Assembly: GCF_023715785.1 (NCBI RefSeq)
Contig: NZ_JAMBOX010000008.1
Span: forward strand, 1-64,000
DNA length: 64,000 bases
Reading direction: 5' to 3'
Source of the DNA: Neobacillus niacini
GTDB taxonomy: Bacteria; Bacillota; Bacilli; Bacillales; Cytobacillaceae
Under the pieces are notes generated by a model that saw nothing but the letters and a program-made list of their open reading frames with translations, made no database searches and was not told the DNA's origin. This document shows positions 16,713 to 24,758 of this stretch, in pieces. Within the stretch, counting starts at the first letter, position 1. Each line of letters begins with the position of its first letter. A program made the position numbers and the translations under genes.

Positions 16713-17951
16713 TTATACTTTTTCTAAGATATGAATACACATAGCAGCTTCTTCGACACCAATACTGCCGCCCCCATTTTCAGCTAGACCGATTTTTGCG
16801 CCAATTACCTGTCTGTTTCCTGCTTCTCCTCTAAGCTGGGTAACAACTTCGTATATTTGCGCAAGACCGGAGGCTCCAATCGGATGGCCCCTGCTTTCAA
16901 GTCCACCACTCGTATTGATGGGAATCGATCCTCCTAGAGTTGTGGCACCTGATTCTGCTAGTGCCCCGCCTTCACCAGGAGGGCAAAATCCCATTGCTTC
17001 ACTTTGGTGCAGTTCACCATAAGCCGTAGCGTCATGCAACTCAGCTAAATCAATATCCTTTGGACCAAGCCCTGCTTTTTCATATGCCTCTTTTGCAAGT
17101 CTTTCACCGATATCTTCACCTTCAAGGTCTCTATCCGTGCCTTGACCATGGACGGAAGCAAGAATTTTTACTGGACGTGACTTTTCAAGCTTTTTCAAAA
17201 ATCTCTCAGAACAAACGATAACGGCCGCTGCCCCGTCCCCAACTGGAGCACACATACTGCGAGTTAAAGGGTAGGTAACAGGACTATCGTTCAGAACCTC
17301 TTCAATACTCATCCGATTCTGATACTGTGCTTTTGGATTAAGGGATGAGTGAAAATGATTTTTGGATGCGATAGCTGCTAATTGTTTTTGTGTTGTTCCA
17401 TACTTGCTCATATGCCAACGAGTCATCATCGCATAAACATCCATAAAAACACTTCTTCCTGCACCAGGTGCCGATTCTTCCTGTGGGAGGGCAACCTTTA
17501 GGTTCTTTCCATAATCCAATAACAAGCTGATTTGCCTGTCAAAGTTCTCTACATCCATACAACTGGAGTATGCGGATAATGATTTTGCTTTGTCTGGGTT
17601 AGTTAGCTTTTCTGAACCAACTGCAATAGCAACATCATACATTCCTGCTCGAATTCCGGTATACGCTAGGTGCAATGCTGTGGAAGCTCCTGCACAAGCA
17701 TTTTCTACATTGGTAACAGGAATCCGGTCAATCCCCATTCCCCTGAAAACCACCTGACCGCGAATGGAGTGCTGCCTATCAAACATTCCCCAAAAAGTAT
17801 TCGAGAAGAATCCAGCCTGTAAATCTTTTACGCTAATTCCAGCGTCCTCCAAAGATTGCTGTATGACTTGCTCTGCCATGGTCCTAACTGTTTCTCCTGG
17901 GTACTTACCAAATTTGTTCATCCCAATCCCGATAATATAAACATCTTGCAT
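16713..17951 (-). CDS. Thiolase, SCP2/lipid-transfer-protein type
   Basis: This 412-residue thiolase-fold enzyme has the active cysteine in NVENACAGAS (C86) and the C-terminal GLESRGHPIGASG motif. It belongs to the SCPx-like group, whose members cleave branched or bulky 3-oxoacyl-CoAs. In several pathways (BbsAB, steroid Ltp2) these work with a DUF35 OB-fold partner, but none is visible here. The family GHPIGA motif with the active Cys supports thiolysis rather than condensation. A close paralogue lies at 27640-28884. It directly follows the TetR gene (90 bases) and is the first enzyme gene of the operon. Confidence 0.9.
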   Translation of the reverse strand: MQDVYIIGIGMNKFGKYPGETVRTMAEQVIQQSLEDAGISVKDLQAGFFSNTFWGMFDRQHSIRGQVVFRGMGIDRIPVTNVENACAGASTALHLAYTGIRAGMYDVAIAVGSEKLTNPDKAKSLSAYSSCMDVENFDRQISLLLDYGKNLKVALPQEESAPGAGRSVFMDVYAMMTRWHMSKYGTTQKQLAAIASKNHFHSSLNPKAQYQNRMSIEEVLNDSPVTYPLTRSMCAPVGDGAAAVIVCSERFLKKLEKSRPVKILASVHGQGTDRDLEGEDIGERLAKEAYEKAGLGPKDIDLAELHDATAYGELHQSEAMGFCPPGEGGALAESGATTLGGSIPINTSGGLESRGHPIGASGLAQIYEVVTQLRGEAGNRQVIGAKIGLAENGGGSIGVEEAAMCIHILEKV

Positions 17952-18009
17952 GTGATAGAAAACCTCCCGTTCTCTTTTATATTTTCTTTAATGCATATGT
18001 ACCTATGCT

Positions 18010-18040
18010 TTATAGAATAGGACCAGCTACTACTCTATAA
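18010..18040. other. Imperfect hairpin between TetR gene and thiolase gene
   Basis: TTATAGAATAG and CTACTCTATAA pair at 10 of 11 positions around a 9-base loop, ending one base before the TetR stop codon region. It could be a processing or attenuation stem between regulator and enzyme genes. Confidence 0.4.
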
Positions 18041-18041
18041 T

Positions 18042-18662
18042 TCAGGTTTCAAGCTTAAACACCGCTTTATAGCAAAAATCTGTTAAAGACTCTGCCGTCA
18101 TCTGCGTCTCCCTTGGACTGGATGGCAGCTGCATTAAGTAATGTCCATACCCTTCAAACATACAAGCAAGTGCTCGAATCGTAATATCGACATTCATGTT
18201 GTGGCAGTATCCCTTTTTCTGGGAGCCTTTGATATCATGCTCAATCCTTTTAAATAATCTATCACTTATTTTCAACCATTTTTCTTTATAATGCTGGTCT
18301 ACCATCATCGCTTCCTTTAACGCTAGAAGTACTCCTCTGTTTTGATTGTAAAAGCCTAATATTCTATAGGCTTCATCCTTCATCATTTCGAAGATACTTT
18401 CTGCCAAGGGGTTGGACTGTAAATTGTGATTAACCTTTTCGAAAAGGTCGTCTACTAATTGATCGAGGAGGTCATTTTTATTTTTGAAGTAATGGTAAAA
18501 GGTTCCGTGCCCTACATTCGCTTTTGTCGTGATGTCCTTGACAGTCGCTTTCGTGTAACCGATTTCAGAAAAGACTTCGATAGCACAAATCATGATTTGT
18601 TCCTGATTCAACGTCTTGCGTTGGTCTGGTTTCGTTGTCTCCTGAAATTTTGCCATTTTCAT
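18042..18662 (-). CDS. TetR/AcrR family regulator, head of acyl-CoA operon
   Basis: This 206-residue repressor has a TetR DNA-binding domain at about residues 18-65 (VKDITTKANVGHGTFYHYF is the helix-turn-helix), followed by an all-helical ligand domain. It is clearly paralogous to the protein at 21408-22013, sharing GTFYHYFKNK, LLALKEA, EKWLKIS, IKGS, KKGYCH and CMFEGYGHYLM. Acyl-CoA-binding FadR/PsrA-type TetR proteins control fatty acid genes, so an acyl-CoA ligand is likely. Its promoter spacer contains a perfect palindrome, pointing to autorepression; because it is the first gene, this would control the whole operon. TAGGAG lies 9 bases before ATG 18662. Confidence 0.9.
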   Translation of the reverse strand: MKMAKFQETTKPDQRKTLNQEQIMICAIEVFSEIGYTKATVKDITTKANVGHGTFYHYFKNKNDLLDQLVDDLFEKVNHNLQSNPLAESIFEMMKDEAYRILGFYNQNRGVLLALKEAMMVDQHYKEKWLKISDRLFKRIEHDIKGSQKKGYCHNMNVDITIRALACMFEGYGHYLMQLPSSPRETQMTAESLTDFCYKAVFKLET

Positions 18663-18704
18663 ATTTTTTAACTCCTATTTTTCATAAATTTCGCCTTTAT
18701 AAAC

Positions 18705-18733
18705 ATTGTAGTCATATATGACATTGATGTCAA
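18705..18733 (-). promoter_or_regulatory. Sigma-A promoter with operator in the spacer (TetR gene 1 / operon)
   Basis: On the minus strand, TTGACA (18728-18733) and TACAAT (18705-18710) are 17 bases apart. The spacer holds the perfect 12-bp palindrome GTCATATATGAC (18711-18722). The arrangement is the same as at 22054-22082, so a TetR dimer bound here would block RNA polymerase. Confidence 0.85.
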
Positions 18734-18814
18734 TATTTAAAAATATATAATTTTCAAACAAATCGAACTAATCAAAAGTACGTCTCCAAGTAGTACTAAC
18801 TTTATAAGATTAAA

Positions 18815-18844
18815 TAAAATAAGGTGTCCCTTTTATCGGACACC
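18815..18844 (-). terminator. Terminator after the ligase region
   Basis: On the minus strand, GGTGTCC and GGACACC flank an 8-base loop and are followed by TTATTTTATTT. It lies 30 bases past the stop codon of the ligase remnant and should end transcripts coming from the ligase gene. Confidence 0.7.
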
Positions 18845-18872
18845 CGCGAAAAATACCATGCTATTGTATTTT

Positions 18873-18980
18873 TTAAATTCCCGCAAAATTTTTTTCGGTT
18901 TGAAGTTCGCCATTTAATATCAACTCACGAAGCTTAAATTTTTGAAGTTTACCTGTTGCTGTGCCAGTAGGACTCAGTTA
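18873..18980 (-). pseudogene. C-terminal remnant of an acyl-CoA ligase
   Basis: Reading the minus strand gives about 33 residues ending at TAA 18873. It contains TGTATGKLQKFKLRELILNG, which matches the C-terminal KTAAGKIQKFKLQEMVKNGE of the intact ligase gene just upstream (19236-20888). The invariant Lys-containing PTGxxGK region is recognisable. An in-frame stop sits immediately before the homology, and no start codon or ribosome site exists. It is best read as the leftover end of a duplicated ligase gene. Confidence 0.85.
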
Positions 18981-19235
18981 AACGAGTCGTACGATAAATA
19001 TTGTCCTTTTTCAAAATGATTCTCCCCTTTAAAATAATGACTATTCTTTATTGATTTTATATTCAGAATATTTAAATGAAAGAGAGGGTAAAATTTTGTG
19101 ACCTTAAGTCATGTCGACAATCTAAAAACCAAAAACAAGAGAGTGCTTCAAATATGTTGGAAAAACCGCCAGAGAGATTCCTTAACTAATTAGATTACAA
19201 GATTATTTTATTTGGAGTTTACCATTACTTATTAT

Positions 19236-20888
19236 CTATATTTGAGTCAAATTGGCCCCTTGTTGAATTTCACCATTTTTGACCATTTCTTGCAGCTTAA
19301 ATTTCTGGATTTTTCCTGCTGCTGTCTTTGGAAATTCATGTACAAAGTACCAATTCCTTGGTCTTTTAAATCCTGCCATATTGGCTTTACAGTATTCAGT
19401 AAGTTCAGATTCTGTTGGCAGGTCTGCAAAAGAGGTTGGAATGACCAGTGCGGTCACTTGTTCTCCCCAATATTCATCTGGCAAGCCTACTACAGCTACA
19501 TCGGCAACCTTTGGGTGTTCTCGCAACAGTGATTCCACTTCGCTTGGATAGATATTTACACCGCCGCGAATGATCATATCCTTCAAACGACCCTTGATTT
19601 TAATAAAACCTCGTTCATCCATTGAACCAATATCACCTGAATGAAGCCAGCCATCATTTTTTAGAGTTGCAGCTGTCTGTTCTGGCATATTATAATAGCC
19701 AATCATCGTTTGATATCCACGACAACATATTTCTCCATCCATACCTAGTGGAAGCACCTCTCCTGTTGCAGGATCTGCAATCTTTACTTCAATATAAGGG
19801 TACGGCTGCCCAATGGTTTCGGCCTGGTCCTGTGGGGAATCCTCCAAATGCGTTTGCGTTGTTCCGCCGTGCATTTCTGTCTGACCACAAACGATTGACA
19901 TTCCGCAACCTAGTTCATTTTTCACACGACGAACTAAATGTGGTTCTACCTTTGAGGCACCAGAAAGAATAGACTTCAAGGTTGAGAGATTGTATTTTTT
20001 ACGATCAGGATGGTTTAATATAGCTTCGACCATGGTTGGGACGAGAAGTGCAAAGGAGCCTCCCTCTTTTTCGATTAATTCAAGAAAAAGCTCTGGGTCG
20101 AACGTGTTAACAAGGACATGAGTGCCCCGTTGTTGAAGGGTTCCAAGTACCGCGAATCCGCATCCTCCCATATGAACAAGTGGCATAACATTTACCCATA
20201 CACCGCCAACTTCCATTCCAGCACGTTCAGCCATAAATTTAGTACTGTTGGTTATACCCTTATTGTGAAGTATGGCACCCTTGGACTTACCAGTTGTCCC
20301 AGAGGTATACATAATGACAAAAGGATCCTCCGGCTTTACCACTGGAAAAATAGTTGATTGGCTGCCGCTATTCATGAATTCCTCAAAATCTGAAAAACTA
20401 ATCACTTCCCGTAGTCTTGGCAAGCCTTTCCGAATATTGGTAACAGCCTCAAGCATGTTATAGCCCCGGTATTCATTAACAAGGAATACCCCCGCTGCTT
20501 CCGATTGACGTAACAGGTAATCTAGTTCTTTCTCCCTTAATGCAGGGTTTACAGTCACTAAAGTGACTCCAGCAATCGCACAACCAAATTCCAGAAGTAC
20601 CCATTCCACTTCATTTGGCGCCCAAACCGCAACATGCTCTCCTGGTTTAAATTTAGTAAGCAGTGCTGAAGCAACACGTTCAGAATCTGTTAATAGCTGA
20701 GTGTATGTCCATCTTCTGCGCTTTGCCGGGTCCGAAACTCCTTCGACTAATGCTATTCGGTCTGGAACCTCCGCTGTAACTTCCCTTAATACCTGAGCAA
20801 CAGTCCAATCATGCAGCGGCCTTGATGTATCTGCAGGCCAATAAGATTCCGTTAATATTGTAGAATTATATACCTCTTGTTTCACCAA
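19236..20888 (-). CDS. Class I adenylate-forming acyl-CoA ligase (AMP-dependent synthetase)
   Basis: This protein of about 550 residues activates a carboxylic acid as acyl-AMP and then acyl-CoA. Motifs in order are MYTSGTTGKSKGA (about residues 193-205), VCGQTEMHG, GWLHSGDIGSMDERG, LKDMIIRGGVNIYPSEVE and the C-terminal KTAAGKIQKFKL with the catalytic Lys. It resembles cyclohexanecarboxylate, aryl and medium-chain ligases; I cannot fix the substrate. An upstream ATG at 20909 overlaps the ribosome site AGGGAGAGG, so TTG 20888 (or the adjacent GTG 20885) is the better start. It lies between two TetR genes and probably supplies the substrate for the adjoining acyl-CoA operon. Confidence 0.9.
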   Translation of the reverse strand: MVKQEVYNSTILTESYWPADTSRPLHDWTVAQVLREVTAEVPDRIALVEGVSDPAKRRRWTYTQLLTDSERVASALLTKFKPGEHVAVWAPNEVEWVLLEFGCAIAGVTLVTVNPALREKELDYLLRQSEAAGVFLVNEYRGYNMLEAVTNIRKGLPRLREVISFSDFEEFMNSGSQSTIFPVVKPEDPFVIMYTSGTTGKSKGAILHNKGITNSTKFMAERAGMEVGGVWVNVMPLVHMGGCGFAVLGTLQQRGTHVLVNTFDPELFLELIEKEGGSFALLVPTMVEAILNHPDRKKYNLSTLKSILSGASKVEPHLVRRVKNELGCGMSIVCGQTEMHGGTTQTHLEDSPQDQAETIGQPYPYIEVKIADPATGEVLPLGMDGEICCRGYQTMIGYYNMPEQTAATLKNDGWLHSGDIGSMDERGFIKIKGRLKDMIIRGGVNIYPSEVESLLREHPKVADVAVVGLPDEYWGEQVTALVIPTSFADLPTESELTEYCKANMAGFKRPRNWYFVHEFPKTAAGKIQKFKLQEMVKNGEIQQGANLTQI

Positions 20889-21168
20889 TTTAATCCTCTC
20901 CCTTTGCATCCAAATAATAAGACTCCATTTACACTATAGAATTTATATTGCTCCTTAAAAAATCATTAATGTGGTGTTTCCCCTTTTCCTGTTAATCAGT
21001 AAGTATGGGTTCATTGGTGCTGACTATATTCCATCATGAAAATAGCCCTTCAACCGAGGATAAAGAATTACAATTTTAAATCGGGTTTACTTTTGGAGAA
21101 TTAACCTAATTAGTTTTTCCTCACCTCCTTATTGGTTCGGCAGAGTTACGTTAATACCTTTAGCTCAT

Positions 21169-21210
21169 AAAAATGACATTATTATCAGTAGTGACATTTA
21201 TGTCATTTTT
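21169..21210. promoter_or_regulatory. Candidate TetR operator upstream of ligase
   Basis: An 11-bp perfect inverted repeat, AAAAATGACAT / ATGTCATTTTT, encloses TGACAT-TT-ATGTCA. ATGAC/GTCAT half sites are shared with the operators at 18711-18722 and 22059-22072. I found no convincing sigma-A promoter overlapping it. Confidence 0.45.
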
Positions 21211-21357
21211 AGATAAAAAGAATTCAAATAAACTTTTTATATACATTTCTACTATAATAAGTTTATTTGAATCTAATTAAACACATAATAATGTAAACGC
21301 ATTCATTAAACTGTAAAAATTACTTTTTCCATGGAATTCACTCAATTCGTCTTTAAG

Positions 21358-21392
21358 AATAAGCAACAACCTGAAAATTTTTGTTGCTTATT
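21358..21392 (-). terminator. Terminator of TetR gene 2
   Basis: AATAAGCAACAA (21358-21369) pairs with TTGTTGCTTATT (21381-21392) 16 bases after the TetR stop. The T-run on the minus strand is weak (CTTATTCTTAAAG). Confidence 0.55.
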
Positions 21393-21407
21393 AGTAAATC
21401 GAATTAA

Positions 21408-22013
21408 TTATTCCTTAAATACTGCTTTATAGCACAAGCTGGTTAATGATTGGGCAACTTCATGGATTTCAGCCGGAGTTACTGGCTGGGTCATCAAATA
21501 GTGGCCATAGCCCTCGAACATACATGTTAAAGCACGAATGGTTACATCAACATTAATGTCGTGACAGTATCCCTTTTGAATCGATCCCTTGATGTCTCGT
21601 TCAATTCGTCTGAAAAGACTTTCACTTATTTTCAACCATTTTTCCTCAAACTGTATGTCAACCATAAGGGCTTCTTTTAGAGCCAACAAAATGCTGCTGT
21701 TATTTACGTAATACTCCAATATTCTCTGTGCTTCGTATTGCATTCTTTCATAAACACTTAATTGCATATTCTTTGGTTGAACATAATCATCTACCTTTTC
21801 AGCTAAATCATCTACTAGTATACTCAAAAGGTCCTGTTTATTTTTAAAATAATGATAAAATGTCCCATGGCCCACATCCGCACGTGAAGTGATATCATTC
21901 ACAGTGGTTTTCGTGTAACCCAATTCGGAAAAAGCCTCTAGAGCACCGTTAATAATCTGCTCTCGTATCCATGCCTTTCGACGGTCTGTTCTTGAAACAT
22001 TTTCAGCCTTCAT
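21408..22013 (-). CDS. TetR/AcrR family regulator, paralogue of the operon TetR
   Basis: This 201-residue repressor has helix-turn-helix VNDITSRADVGHGTFYHYF at about residues 39-57. It shares long identical stretches with the regulator at 18042-18662 in both the DNA-binding and ligand domains, so the two may recognise the same operator and related ligands. Its promoter (22054-22082) has the same architecture and near-identical sequence as that of its paralogue. It probably represses itself and the neighbouring ligase gene. TAGGAG lies 8 bases before ATG 22013. Confidence 0.9.
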   Translation of the reverse strand: MKAENVSRTDRRKAWIREQIINGALEAFSELGYTKTTVNDITSRADVGHGTFYHYFKNKQDLLSILVDDLAEKVDDYVQPKNMQLSVYERMQYEAQRILEYYVNNSSILLALKEALMVDIQFEEKWLKISESLFRRIERDIKGSIQKGYCHDINVDVTIRALTCMFEGYGHYLMTQPVTPAEIHEVAQSLTSLCYKAVFKE

Positions 22014-22053
22014 ACAAAGTTCTCCTATTATGAATTAGATTTACATATTTCAA

Positions 22054-22082
22054 ATTGTAGTCATTAATGACTGTTGTGTCAA
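22054..22082 (-). promoter_or_regulatory. Sigma-A promoter with operator in the spacer (TetR gene 2)
   Basis: On the minus strand, TTGACA (22077-22082) and TACAAT (22054-22059) are 17 bases apart. The perfect 14-bp palindrome AGTCATTAATGACT covers 22059-22072. Together with the promoter at 18705-18733 it defines a shared pattern, ATTGTAGTCAT-NN-ATGAC. Confidence 0.85.
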
Positions 22083-22260
22083 TATATAAAAACAATTCTG
22101 AAAATATAAAAATTTATCAGACGTCTTTGAGTAATACAGATAGCTATAATTTTCGATTATTACACCCCGCTTCCTGCCTGTTAAAATTCACTGGCTAGTC
22201 CATCCTTATCAAACACAGAGCTGGCAAATCGCCAAATAACTTTTGATATGGTCAAAAAAA

Positions 22261-22325
22261 AGTGCCTGGTTCACCCGAATCTCGTCGTTAAGAACTCGAC
22301 AAATTGCGGGTAGTGACAGGCACTT
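22261..22325. repeat. ~65-bp nested palindromic intergenic element, copy 3
   Basis: Left end AGTGCCTGGTTCACCCGA, right end GCGGGTAGTGACAGGCACTT, with an inner stem GTCG...CGAC. It lies in the otherwise empty 473-base gap between TetR gene 2 and the MaoC gene. Confidence 0.8.
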
Positions 22326-22486
22326 ACCTTCAATAAGAAAGACGGAGACGGTCCCCCCAATTAAATAAAAATGATCTTCTCTTAATTTATTTAATTCGGC
22401 TATTGTGGAAGCCTATTAGAACAAAAAGCAGCTCGGAAAAGTCTTTTTATAGGAATGGATGCCTTAAAACTCTCTTCCACTAGGAA

Positions 22487-22909
22487 CTATTTTGATAGTA
22501 AAGCAGACAATTCCGTTTCTAAAACTTGTTCCCCTTCATTCTTAAAGGTTGAAAGTAATATCGTTATCTCGCCTGCCTTTTTTTTCTCTTTTTTTCCGAT
22601 GATTGTAGATTTTACATACAAAACATCATCTGGATACACTGGCTTAGTTAATTTAAGGTAATTTAACCCTGTGCCAGCAATTACATCATCACCTAAAACA
22701 TCCATTTCAGTCCATAGTTTAAAAGAGATGTTTAATGTATGAAGTCCTGAGGCGATGATTCCTTTAAATCTACTTTGTTTAGTTTTTTTCTCATTAATAT
22801 GCATGTACTGCGGGTCATAATTTAAGGCAAACGCTATAATTTCTTCCTTCTTCATCTTGTATGACTTTGTCTCAAACATTTGTCCTATCGATAAGTCATC
22901 AAATTTCAA
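22487..22909 (-). CDS. MaoC-like dehydratase (hotdog fold)
   Basis: This 140-residue protein resembles R-specific enoyl-CoA hydratases. The segment ALNYDPQYMHIN carries the Asp/His pair of the MaoC active site, and FKGIIASGLHTL follows as in the family. It would hydrate enoyl-CoA to (R)-3-hydroxyacyl-CoA, complementing the crotonase-type enzymes. The start is TTG 22909 with GAGGTG seven bases upstream. A terminator (22972-23016) separates it from the ligase gene, so it seems to be transcribed on its own. Confidence 0.85.
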   Translation of the reverse strand: MKFDDLSIGQMFETKSYKMKKEEIIAFALNYDPQYMHINEKKTKQSRFKGIIASGLHTLNISFKLWTEMDVLGDDVIAGTGLNYLKLTKPVYPDDVLYVKSTIIGKKEKKKAGEITILLSTFKNEGEQVLETELSALLSK

Positions 22910-22971
22910 TTAAAATCACCTCTACTATGTAATTTCAAACGTCAAGATTGTATCTACTACTCTTTCACAAG

Positions 22972-23016
22972 AATGAAAAAATCTGTTAAGTACTATTAAT
23001 AGCTATAGTACTTAAC
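22972..23016 (-). terminator. Terminator after module B ligase
   Basis: GTTAAGTACTAT (22985-22996) and ATAGTACTTAAC (23005-23016) form a perfect 12-bp stem. On the minus strand it is followed by AGATTTTTTC. It ends the operon that runs from the thiolase at 28884 to the ligase at 23120. Confidence 0.8.
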
Positions 23017-23119
23017 AGTTCCTTTAGTCTTATATCCACTCGTTTTAACGAAATGGAAGGTAAATTAAATTGCTTGAGTTTTATTGCAGTAACAAGTTCC
23101 TAAATTAGCTCCTTTTCTT

Positions 23120-24697
23120 TTAATGTACCTTTCTGCCTTCATTTTTCCAGTATTTATCCTTTACATGTCTTCTTAACACTTTCCCAACTGAACTAGTAGG
23201 AAGTTCTTGGACAAAATGAATGGTTTTTGGCACTTTATAGCTTCCTAATTTTGTTTTACAATAGGCTATTAACTCATCTGCACTAATTTCCTGACCCTCT
23301 TTTAAAACAACCTCTGCATGAACCATTTCACCCCATTCCTCATGAGGCACTCCGACGACAACTGAATTGCTTACAGCAGAATGTGAGTTAATCACATTTT
23401 CTACTTCAACTGCATACACATTAAATCCACCAGAGATAATCATATCTTTCTTTCGGTCTACAATATATACGTAGCCATCTTCATCTAAATACCCTAAATC
23501 GCCCGATTTAAAGAAACCGTTTTCTGTAAAAGCAGCATGTGTTTCCTCTGGAGCGAGGTAGTATCCAGGAATGACGCAATCTGAACGAACCCATATTTCA
23601 CCTATTTCCCCTGGCTTTAATTCAGTTCCTTCAGCATTAACAATTATTAGTTCTACGCCTAACACAGGCTTTCCAGCAGAGGATAATTTCTTTCGTTCCT
23701 TTTCAGACTGAACAAGATGGTCCTTTTTAGGCAAGACCACTGCTGGCGGAAATGCCTCTGATGCTCCATAAATTTGAATAAATACATTTCCAAATTTACT
23801 CTGTAATAATTCTAACTTGGTCGGACTCATCGGCGATGCCCCATAAACAACAGCTTCCAATGAGCTAAGATCATACTTTTCTTCCAGCCCTAGTTCCAGT
23901 AATCGATACAACAAGGTTGGAACTACAAAGGTCCCCGTTAAATTATGATCTTGTACAGCTTTACAAATATTTTCAAGGTCCGGTGTGTTTAGTGTAAAGT
24001 TAGTCCCCCCCTTTAACAAAGTAGGTATAAAATAGGCCATGGTAGCATGACTAAGTGGTGAAACGTGCAGGAATTTAGTTTTGTCACTAAAAATTTGGTC
24101 ATCTTGAGAAAAGTTTTGTATGGCTGCCCCATAGATATTTCGATAGGTGTACTGCGTACATTTTCCTCTGCCGGTTGTACCTCCAGTAAAACGATACATG
24201 ATGATATCTTTGTCAGCATTATATTCTGCTTTCACTTCATCATCACGTTGTTCCTCTACTAAAACCCAAAAATAATAAACATCCTCTAAATCAACTCGTT
24301 CGAAAGAAACGATTTGAATTTCCAGTTCTTTTAATGATAGATAGAAATCTTTGTTCAGTAAATTAGCCTTTTCTGTAAAAATAACCTTTGGTTTCACATA
24401 ATTTAACTGATAGATATGGTCATCAACACCATCTCGATAGTTTAAAAGGGATATCGTAATATCATTTTTTAACATACCATGCGTAAATAGACTGAGATTA
24501 TCGTTTTGGAGCAAAACTGCGTAATTATCGCCTTTCTCCAATTTGAAAAAGTCTGTTAATAAATGACTAATTTTATTTGTAAGCTTGTGAATTTGACTGT
24601 AAGTAAATGTCCTATTCTTCTCTAAATTAATTAGTGCAGGCTGGTCCTTAAATTGGTCTGCAACACCCTTATACAATCTGGCAAAATTAACGATCAT
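23120..24697 (-). CDS. Class I adenylate-forming acyl-CoA ligase, module B
   Basis: This protein of about 525 residues has SGDLGYLDEDGYVY, DRKKDMIISGGFNVYAVEVE and the C-terminal TSSVGKVLRRHVK with the catalytic Lys. The phosphate-binding motif reads FTGGTTGRGKCT, which departs from the usual TSGTTGxPKG at the Ser and at the final Gly. The N-terminal frame remains open to 24823, overlapping the upstream gene. Internal ATG 24697, preceded by GGGGAG, is the better start. It is only distantly similar to the ligase at 19236. It likely activates the acid that enters the second beta-oxidation module. Confidence 0.85.
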   Translation of the reverse strand: MIVNFARLYKGVADQFKDQPALINLEKNRTFTYSQIHKLTNKISHLLTDFFKLEKGDNYAVLLQNDNLSLFTHGMLKNDITISLLNYRDGVDDHIYQLNYVKPKVIFTEKANLLNKDFYLSLKELEIQIVSFERVDLEDVYYFWVLVEEQRDDEVKAEYNADKDIIMYRFTGGTTGRGKCTQYTYRNIYGAAIQNFSQDDQIFSDKTKFLHVSPLSHATMAYFIPTLLKGGTNFTLNTPDLENICKAVQDHNLTGTFVVPTLLYRLLELGLEEKYDLSSLEAVVYGASPMSPTKLELLQSKFGNVFIQIYGASEAFPPAVVLPKKDHLVQSEKERKKLSSAGKPVLGVELIIVNAEGTELKPGEIGEIWVRSDCVIPGYYLAPEETHAAFTENGFFKSGDLGYLDEDGYVYIVDRKKDMIISGGFNVYAVEVENVINSHSAVSNSVVVGVPHEEWGEMVHAEVVLKEGQEISADELIAYCKTKLGSYKVPKTIHFVQELPTSSVGKVLRRHVKDKYWKNEGRKVH

Positions 24698-24758
24698 CCC
24701 GATCTCTCCCCATAGATTATTTTTTGCGAACCTTGTATGTGGAATTCTAGCAGCCTTA

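Larger units (their letters stand above)
20889..21407. other. Regulatory intergenic region between ligase and TetR gene 2
   Basis: No gene is visible in these 519 bases. Positions 21169-21210 contain AAAAATGACAT and its inverted copy ATGTCATTTTT, and inside them TGACATTTATGTCA (21192-21205). These resemble the half sites of the TetR palindromes (TGTCAT/ATGACT), so this is a candidate operator for the ligase gene. The minus-strand terminator of TetR gene 2 occupies 21358-21392. Confidence 0.5.
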
